Below, in pieces: positions 55,631-61,487 of a stretch of 64,000 nt of DNA. Under the pieces are notes generated by a model that made no database searches, was not told where the DNA came from, and saw nothing but the letters and a program-made list of their open reading frames with translations. The stretch covers positions 1 through 64,000 of the forward strand of contig WJLW01000007.1 of assembly GCA_014728295.1 (NCBI GenBank). Direction: 5' to 3'. The first letter of the stretch is position 1; every line of letters begins with the position of its first letter. Made by a program: the position numbers and the translations under genes. This DNA is from Chitinivibrionales bacterium. GTDB lineage: Bacteria > Fibrobacterota > Chitinivibrionia > Chitinivibrionales > WJKA01.

Positions 55631-56065
55631 ATGTATTCCATTGACGAGATTGTCCAGAATGTTCCCCATCGCTACCCGTTTCTGCTTATCGACCGGATTT
55701 TAGAGTTTGTTGAGAACGAACGGGTTGTTGCCCTGAAAAATATTACAATTAATGAAGCTCAGTTTCAGGGGCACTTTCCGGGCAAGCCTGTTTTTCCGGG
55801 CGTGTATATCATCGAGAGCATGGCTCAGTCAGCCTGCTTCCTGCTGGCCAAATCCGCCGGTGGATTGCAGGAGAATACGGTATATGTTTTAGGCAAAGTT
55901 GCAAAAATGTCTTTTTTCGACTTGGTAACACCCGGCGATCAGCTTATCACCACGATAACCGTAGAGAAGAAATTTGGCGATAATGCTCTGGTTGCAGCCA
56001 AATCGGTTGTGGGTGAGAGGACCGTCGCTAAGGGCCAGCTTATGTTCGCTGCTCGCAAGGGTTAA
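55631..56065 (+). CDS. fabZ: 3-hydroxyacyl-ACP dehydratase (FabZ-like)
   Basis: A 144-residue hot-dog-fold dehydratase. Motifs HRYPFLLIDRIL at the N-terminus, catalytic His in QGHFPGKPVFPGVYI and catalytic Glu in IESMAQ are all present. It makes trans-2-enoyl-ACP. ATG 55631 follows AAGGAGCC, 33 bases after fabG. The cluster as seen has no enoyl reductase, so double bonds created here may be kept, which fits a polyene product. Confidence 0.93.
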   Translation: MYSIDEIVQNVPHRYPFLLIDRILEFVENERVVALKNITINEAQFQGHFPGKPVFPGVYIIESMAQSACFLLAKSAGGLQENTVYVLGKVAKMSFFDLVTPGDQLITTITVEKKFGDNALVAAKSVVGERTVAKGQLMFAARKG

Positions 56066-56102
56066 GGCATTTTTCTCAGTGCCGGTATAAGCAGACACTT
56101 TA

Positions 56103-56131
56103 TTGAAATTCCTATATGTATTAACTATTTT
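56103..56131 (+). promoter_or_regulatory. Possible promoter before the ketosynthase genes
   Basis: TTGAAA, 17 bases and TATTTT lie in an AT-rich 147-base gap ahead of the first ketosynthase gene, about 80 bases before its ATG. An 8-bp palindrome ACAATTGT lies just downstream (56151-56158). A separate start for the synthase module is therefore possible. Confidence 0.4.
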
Positions 56132-56212
56132 AGATAGGCAATTTTCTTACACAATTGTAATGCTATCAGGCTGGGCTACAGAGAGTCCATCTGAGGAGCG
56201 TATCTCCCATAA

Positions 56213-57436
56213 ATGACACAAAAAAGAGCCGTTATTACCGGATTAGGCGCTATCACTCCTATTGGCACGGGTGTCGATGCTTTCTGGAAAGCCGCCCTTA
56301 ACAGTACCAACGGCGTTCAAGCTATCACTTCATTCGATACCTCAGATTTTAAAACCAAGGTTGGTGGTGAAGTAAAAGACTTTGTTGCAAACCGGTATTG
56401 CACCGAGGACGAGATCGGGTCGATGGGTCGATCAAGCCGGTTTGCTGTTGCTGCTGCGCGCATGGCTGTACAGGATTCCGGTGTTGCGATTGATACACTG
56501 GATCCGTATCGAATAGCGGTTAGTATGGGTACTACCATGGGGGAGCCGCAGATACTCGAACAGGGCATTCGTACAAAATACGATACATCGGCAAGCGACA
56601 TTCCAGCCTCTCTGCCCCGAAAATACCCCTGCGCTGTCATACCGGCAAATGTTGCCAGGGCTTTTGGGGTCAAAGGTACGGTAACCATGATACCAACGGC
56701 CTGCGCGGCGGGAAATTATGCATTTGGCTATGCGCTTGACCTCATACAGTTGAATAAAGCAGATGTCGTTATCTCGGGCGGCAGCGATCCTTTTTCGCGA
56801 ATTGCCTTTACGGGGTTTAACCGGCTGCTGGCAACCGCGGCGGAGTCGTGCAAGCCATTTTCCAGAAATCGCGACGGCATGGCGGTAGGTGAAGGCGCGG
56901 GAGTGCTGGTGATCGAAGAGCTCGAACATGCCAGAAAACGGGGCGCCGCGATCTATGCCGAAATTCTGGGCTACGGACTTGGATGTGATGCCTACAAAAT
57001 GACTATCCCCGATCCTGCCGGAAGCGGGGGGATCCAGGCGCTGCGTCGTGCAATCAAGCATGCCGGCATACGCGCCGAAGACATCGACTATATCTGTGCG
57101 CACGGCACGGGCACCGGTGAAAACGATAAGACCGAAACAAGCATTGTCAAAGAAGTGTTCGGCGAACAGGCGTACAATGTTCCGGTCTCATCAATAAAAT
57201 CCATGATGGGGCACACCATGGGAGCGGCTTCAGCAATAGAGGGCGTGGCCTGCGTGCTTATGCTCAAACATGGCATTATCCTGCCCACGATCAACTACCA
57301 GGAGAAAGATCCTGATTGCGATCTGGACTATGTTCCCAATACGGCACGTGAATGCAATGCGGGGATAATCGTATCCAATGCCTATGCCTTTGGCGGTAAT
57401 ACATCTTCACTGGTGCTCAGCTCATTCACCAATTGA
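56213..57436 (+). CDS. Beta-ketoacyl-ACP synthase (FabF/KS-alpha-like)
   Basis: A 407-residue decarboxylating condensing enzyme with the intact Cys-His-His triad: Cys164 in PTACAAG, His297 in AHGTGTGENDKTE and His334 in MMGHTMGA. It condenses acyl groups with malonyl-ACP. Sequence is FabF-type, but it is followed immediately by a second, catalytically dead ketosynthase-like protein, the KS-alpha/KS-beta pattern of type II polyketide and aryl polyene systems. ATG 56213 has GAGGAG about 17 bases upstream, rather far, so translation may be weak or use other signals. The stop codon lies nine bases before the next start. Confidence 0.93.
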   Translation: MTQKRAVITGLGAITPIGTGVDAFWKAALNSTNGVQAITSFDTSDFKTKVGGEVKDFVANRYCTEDEIGSMGRSSRFAVAAARMAVQDSGVAIDTLDPYRIAVSMGTTMGEPQILEQGIRTKYDTSASDIPASLPRKYPCAVIPANVARAFGVKGTVTMIPTACAAGNYAFGYALDLIQLNKADVVISGGSDPFSRIAFTGFNRLLATAAESCKPFSRNRDGMAVGEGAGVLVIEELEHARKRGAAIYAEILGYGLGCDAYKMTIPDPAGSGGIQALRRAIKHAGIRAEDIDYICAHGTGTGENDKTETSIVKEVFGEQAYNVPVSSIKSMMGHTMGAASAIEGVACVLMLKHGIILPTINYQEKDPDCDLDYVPNTARECNAGIIVSNAYAFGGNTSSLVLSSFTN

Positions 57437-57444
57437 GTCTTAAC

Positions 57445-58626
57445 ATGAATAAGCAGATTGTAATCACCGGATATGAATCGATAAGCGCTCTCGGGCTCTC
57501 TTGGCAGCAATTGTGCGAGAATCTGGGAAGCGCTGTAACGCCCGGCTTCGCCGGTGAGTTTGAATTTCATGCATTTGACGCGGCCCTGCCCTGTTTCAGA
57601 ATTAGCGGCCTGGAGCCCAAAGAAGTGTTGGGCAGGAAAGGGTTACGAACCAAGGATTGGGCCACCAAGCTGCTGTTGTGTGTTTTGGAAAACGGATTTA
57701 GCGGGCTGTTTGCGAAGGCGCCCGCGCATGATCGTCCCGGATTATGTCTGGGAACCTCGTTTGGCAGTGTCCAGAGCATCGGTGATTTTCTTAGTGATTC
57801 AATTGAGAACGGCGTAAATTCTGTCAACCCGCAGGCTTTTGCCAATACCGTTATCAATTCCCCGATCAGCAACGCCAATATCAGATACGGGATAAGTTCA
57901 TTGAGTACCACTGTTTCCACCGGCTTTAACTCTTCCCTGGACGCCCTGTGCTATGCCTGCGATTATCTGCAACAGGGCTATCTCGACTGGATTATCGCGG
58001 GCGGTGTAGAGGAGATAAGCTATTACGAACTGCTGGGATTCGAGCGTAGCGGTCAGCTCTCTGCATCCGGCAGCATACAACCGCATGGAAAAAGCGCCGA
58101 CGGACTGATCCCCGGGGAAGCCTGCGGCATGTTGCTGCTCGAAACAGCCGAACATGCTTCTGCGCGCAATGCAAACGTCATCGCTGAGGTTTGCGCCGTT
58201 TCTACCGGGTTTGCCCCCATCGCCGCTGAGGCGGCAGATGTGCTGGCTCATACGATGCACACCGCGCTTAGCGATGCTTCGCTTTCTGCTTCTCAGCTTG
58301 CTTTTGCTGCAACCAGTGCCAATGGAGTCGCTGCCGGCGATGAAATCATCGCTCATGCTTTGCGAGATACGGCGCCTCACTTACCGGTTACGGCATATAA
58401 GCGCCATTTCGGTGAGTGTTACGGTGCTTCGGATATACTTTCTGCTATGTGTGCTCTTGCAGACCTTCAAAACAACCGGATCACCGGCGTGGGAACCGAT
58501 TATGAGGCCGTCGAAAACCTTAATCTCGTAACCGGTAATGTGCAAGCCGATTCCAGTCCGTATGCGCTGCTCCTGTCGAGTTCCTGCGACGGTAATTGCG
58601 GTTCATTTATATTAAAGAACGTCTAA
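57445..58626 (+). CDS. Inactive ketosynthase-like protein (chain-length-factor-like, KS-beta)
   Basis: A 393-residue protein with the thiolase fold of ketosynthases (QIVITGYESISALGLSW, LCLGTSFGSVQSI, IAGGVEEISYYELLGFERSG, GLIPGEACGMLLLE). All three catalytic residues are replaced: by alignment with its neighbour, Cys becomes Phe161 (STGFNSSLDAL), the first His becomes Asn293 (SANGVAAGDE) and the second becomes Glu324 (HFGECYGAS). In type II polyketide synthases the KS-beta partner usually has Gln for Cys and sets chain length as a heterodimer. I infer that role here. Start ATG 57445; a TTG at 57433 would overlap the first ketosynthase gene. Confidence 0.82.
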   Translation: MNKQIVITGYESISALGLSWQQLCENLGSAVTPGFAGEFEFHAFDAALPCFRISGLEPKEVLGRKGLRTKDWATKLLLCVLENGFSGLFAKAPAHDRPGLCLGTSFGSVQSIGDFLSDSIENGVNSVNPQAFANTVINSPISNANIRYGISSLSTTVSTGFNSSLDALCYACDYLQQGYLDWIIAGGVEEISYYELLGFERSGQLSASGSIQPHGKSADGLIPGEACGMLLLETAEHASARNANVIAEVCAVSTGFAPIAAEAADVLAHTMHTALSDASLSASQLAFAATSANGVAAGDEIIAHALRDTAPHLPVTAYKRHFGECYGASDILSAMCALADLQNNRITGVGTDYEAVENLNLVTGNVQADSSPYALLLSSSCDGNCGSFILKNV

Positions 58627-58676
58627 AGTAAACAAGCTCATTCAAAACCGATACTGCCAGTGAGGAGATAGACAAC

Positions 58677-58937
58677 ATGGAATTGTCTGAAATCAAGGAT
58701 GCCATTCGCGAATTCATAATTGAAATTGCCGAAGATATGGACATCGATGAAGAGAAAGTTACCGACGAGGCAAGCTTCATCGACGATATGGGTCTTGATT
58801 CAATGGCGCTTCTTGAAGTTCTTGCTACTATGGAAAAGAAATTTGGTGTTTCAATTCCAGAATCAGAATTTCCTAATATTACCTCAATAGATAAGTGCGC
58901 ACACACCGTCCAGAAATATATTGCCGAAAAGGCATAG
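58677..58937 (+). CDS. Acyl carrier protein
   Basis: An 86-residue acidic ACP with the phosphopantetheine site at Ser42 in MGLDSMALLEVLATMEKKFG (DSM where FAS ACP normally has DSL). DSM is a frequent variant in ACPs of dedicated pathways. Helices I-IV are clear. ATG 58677 follows GAGGAGA. It tethers the growing chain for the ketosynthase pair. A terminator-like hairpin follows, which would raise the level of the upstream synthase/ACP genes relative to the downstream tailoring genes. Confidence 0.94.
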   Translation: MELSEIKDAIREFIIEIAEDMDIDEEKVTDEASFIDDMGLDSMALLEVLATMEKKFGVSIPESEFPNITSIDKCAHTVQKYIAEKA

Positions 58938-58970
58938 CGTGCTTGTACACCACTGCCGGTCTTCTAATTC

Positions 58971-59009
58971 GACGCTCTATTTCACGCTGGTGAGATGAGC
59001 GTCATTTTT
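58971..59009 (+). terminator. Terminator-like hairpin inside the lipid cluster
   Basis: GACGCTC (58971-58977) pairs with GAGCGTC (58997-59003), extended inside by ATTTCAC with GTGAGAT after one bulged base, giving about 14 bp around a GCTG loop, then ATTTTT. It should stop a fraction of transcripts between the ACP gene and the acyltransferase gene. Confidence 0.75.
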
Positions 59010-59055
59010 ATGTACTGTTCGCACTTCACTTCTGCCGTGCGCATATTGAGTACCT

Positions 59056-59934
59056 ATGGGACTAAGTGAATTTCTGCAGCAAAAGGAGCTGTTTTCCGAG
59101 CTGCCCGGCCTGAATTTCGATACGCTTAATCGTAAGGTGCAGGAGAGAACCGCACGCTGGTTTCGCAGCCATTCCCATGAGCATGAACTGCTGCGAACTC
59201 AATTGGAGGAATGCGGATTGCCCGCCGATGAGCATCTGCTTGCAGAGGTCAAACGGCATATAGCTTTGCATTATGTTGAAAAGCTTCTGCCCTTTTGCTA
59301 TTCCATTGAAGAATATGGTGAGTTTCTTACCTCGCATGTCAACGCCGATCAGGCTTGCCAAACAGTGCAGGCCGTTGCCGCACAGGGAAAAGGCGTGCTG
59401 CTTGCGTCAAGTCACTTCGGAGCCGTTGAACTGATTGTACCCACCTGCTTGCGCCATAAGCTTTCGATTTCGCCTGTACTGCGTTTCCGGTCGCCGGAGC
59501 TGTCGGATCGTGCTCGGAGCAAAGCCGCCGATATGGCGCGCTGTGGCGCTTTTGGTAACGTTGAGTTCATTGAGATCGGCAAAGCCGGCACTGCTGCCGC
59601 GCTCGAAATGGCCGGGGTTTTGCGCAAAGGCGGCATACTGCTGAGCATGGTTGATGAGAAAACCCCGTACAGTATCGAGGTGGAGCTGTTCGGCAAAAAA
59701 GTGTGGGGCGGAGCCGGTTTGGATCGACTGCTGAAATTTGCCAATGCTGATATTGTTATTTTTGCCGTGTTCATGGTACGGCTGCAAAATGGGACGTATC
59801 ACCTGCAAATCCATAAGATAGCAACCGATCATCCCCGGCCGATTGCAGCGATCTATGAACTAATAGAAAATATGGCCCGTGAGTATCCCGAACAATGGTA
59901 TTTTTTGCATGAAGAGATTCCTTTCGTAGTTTGA
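59056..59934 (+). CDS. LpxL/HtrB-like lysophospholipid acyltransferase
   Basis: A 292-residue acyltransferase. The family motif HX4(D/E) is present as SSHFGAVEL (His120, Glu125), preceded by GKGVLLA and followed by FVSPVLRFR-like and FGKKVWGGAG segments. Unlike classical LpxL there is no evident N-terminal membrane helix; the protein starts with a soluble helical stretch (MGLSEFLQQKELFSEL). Similar acyltransferases in aryl polyene clusters move the finished chain from ACP to a lipid headgroup, so such a transfer is inferred here. ATG 59056 has only a weak ribosome site; it follows the terminator-like hairpin. Confidence 0.82.
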   Translation: MGLSEFLQQKELFSELPGLNFDTLNRKVQERTARWFRSHSHEHELLRTQLEECGLPADEHLLAEVKRHIALHYVEKLLPFCYSIEEYGEFLTSHVNADQACQTVQAVAAQGKGVLLASSHFGAVELIVPTCLRHKLSISPVLRFRSPELSDRARSKAADMARCGAFGNVEFIEIGKAGTAAALEMAGVLRKGGILLSMVDEKTPYSIEVELFGKKVWGGAGLDRLLKFANADIVIFAVFMVRLQNGTYHLQIHKIATDHPRPIAAIYELIENMAREYPEQWYFLHEEIPFVV

Positions 59935-59953
59935 CACCTTACCAGAATTAATC

Positions 59954-61468
59954 ATGAACGAAAAGAAAAAAATAGGCATTATTGGGGGCGGCATTGCCGG
60001 TCTTTCGGCAGGCTGCTATATGCAAATGAATGGATACAAGACGCACCTGTTCGAGCAGTCACCTTCACTGGGTGGCGTCATGACGCCCTGGCGGCGCAAA
60101 GGTTACACCTTTGACGGCGGCACGGAATACCTCACCGGTACTTCGCCTCAGTCAAGTCTCTATCCGGTTATGAATGAGCTGCTGGATGTTGCCCACCTTC
60201 AACTCATAGATTTCGATCAGTTCATGAGTATTCAGCTCAATGATGGAACAATATTCAAGGTGCGTACCGATGCTGCAGAGCTTGAACAGGAAATGCTGAA
60301 GATCGCAGCGGCCGATAAGGGTATCATTCGTCAATTCTGCAGCGCAATCGCTTCGGTAAGTGATATCTCGCTTCCGGTCGATAAAACGCCGGAGCTGTTC
60401 ACGTTGGCCGACATGTTGAAAGTAATGGCCGGGAACCGGAAACTGCTGTGGTTTTTCCTCAGGTGGAAAGGCGTTTCGATCGAACGGTTTGCACGCCGGA
60501 TCCGCAGCGATCCTCTTCGCAGAGCCGTGCAATACATATTCCCCCGGCACGAGTTTTTTTCGATGGCCGGTCTGCTGTTGCCGTTGGGTTGGATGCACAT
60601 GCGCAATGCCGGGCATCCGGTCGGCGGGTCCGGTACTATAATCTCTATTCTGCGTCAAAAGTATGAATCTCTCGGCGGAACCGTCAGCCTGAACATGGCC
60701 GTTGACAAACTCGTAATTGACAAAGGCCGTGTCTGCGGGATCGAGCTTCGGGATGGCGGTGAGCTGCCGGTCGATGCGGCTATATCAACTGCTGATTTAT
60801 ATTTCAACCATCACCGGCTTCTGGGTGGAAAGTATCTTTCGCCAAAGATCCGTAAGCTCTTTGAGACCAAGACCCTCTTCCCCTCCATGATACAAATTTC
60901 CTATGGAATCAATCAGAAATTGCCGGCGGGCTATCATCGCCATTTAGTCGAATTTGAAGAGCCGTTTACCTGCGGCAACGATCGCAAGATGAAATTCATG
61001 GTAGTGCGCGTGTGCGATTATGAGCCCGGTTTTGCCCCGTCCGGCAAAACCGCCGTCATCGTGCAACTGCGCACCAGTGATTACGACTACTGGGTCAACC
61101 TGCGCAACACTGATATGAACGAGTACCGTTCCCGGAAAATGCGCGTTGCCGAATTTGTGCAGCAGCATCTGGAGATGCTCCTTGGATTTCCCGCATCTGC
61201 CGTTGACGTCGTAGATGTTGCGACACCGGCAACCTATGCTCGGTATACCGCCGTTTACCGTGGAAGCTATCAGGGCTGGGCGCCCACTCCGGACATGATC
61301 GGTAAGGCACTGCCGAAAAAGGTGAAGGGGCTTGACAATTTCTACATGGCGGGACAATGGACCGATCCGCCGGGCGGCATTTTCAGCGCTCTGAATTCGG
61401 GACGCAAAATTACCCAGTTGGTTTGCACCGACGATCGGAAGCCATTTGTCGTTGAGCGCGGGAGGTGA
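59954..61468 (+). CDS. Phytoene-desaturase-like FAD oxidoreductase
   Basis: A 504-residue flavoprotein of the CrtI/CrtISO/amine-oxidase superfamily. N-terminal FAD motif KIGIIGGGIAGLSAGCYMQM, the following LGGVMTPWRRKGYTFDGGTE, the middle GHPVGGSGTIISIL and the C-terminal NFYMAGQWTDPPGGIFSALNSGRK are all as in carotenoid desaturases/isomerases. Such enzymes insert or isomerise double bonds in long apolar chains. No phytoene synthase or other carotenoid gene is seen, so its substrate is more probably the ACP- or lipid-bound chain made by this cluster (inference). It lies 19 bases after the acyltransferase gene and 19 before a second desaturase. Confidence 0.9.
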   Translation: MNEKKKIGIIGGGIAGLSAGCYMQMNGYKTHLFEQSPSLGGVMTPWRRKGYTFDGGTEYLTGTSPQSSLYPVMNELLDVAHLQLIDFDQFMSIQLNDGTIFKVRTDAAELEQEMLKIAAADKGIIRQFCSAIASVSDISLPVDKTPELFTLADMLKVMAGNRKLLWFFLRWKGVSIERFARRIRSDPLRRAVQYIFPRHEFFSMAGLLLPLGWMHMRNAGHPVGGSGTIISILRQKYESLGGTVSLNMAVDKLVIDKGRVCGIELRDGGELPVDAAISTADLYFNHHRLLGGKYLSPKIRKLFETKTLFPSMIQISYGINQKLPAGYHRHLVEFEEPFTCGNDRKMKFMVVRVCDYEPGFAPSGKTAVIVQLRTSDYDYWVNLRNTDMNEYRSRKMRVAEFVQQHLEMLLGFPASAVDVVDVATPATYARYTAVYRGSYQGWAPTPDMIGKALPKKVKGLDNFYMAGQWTDPPGGIFSALNSGRKITQLVCTDDRKPFVVERGR

Positions 61469-61487
61469 TTGTGTGTGAGTTGTGCGT

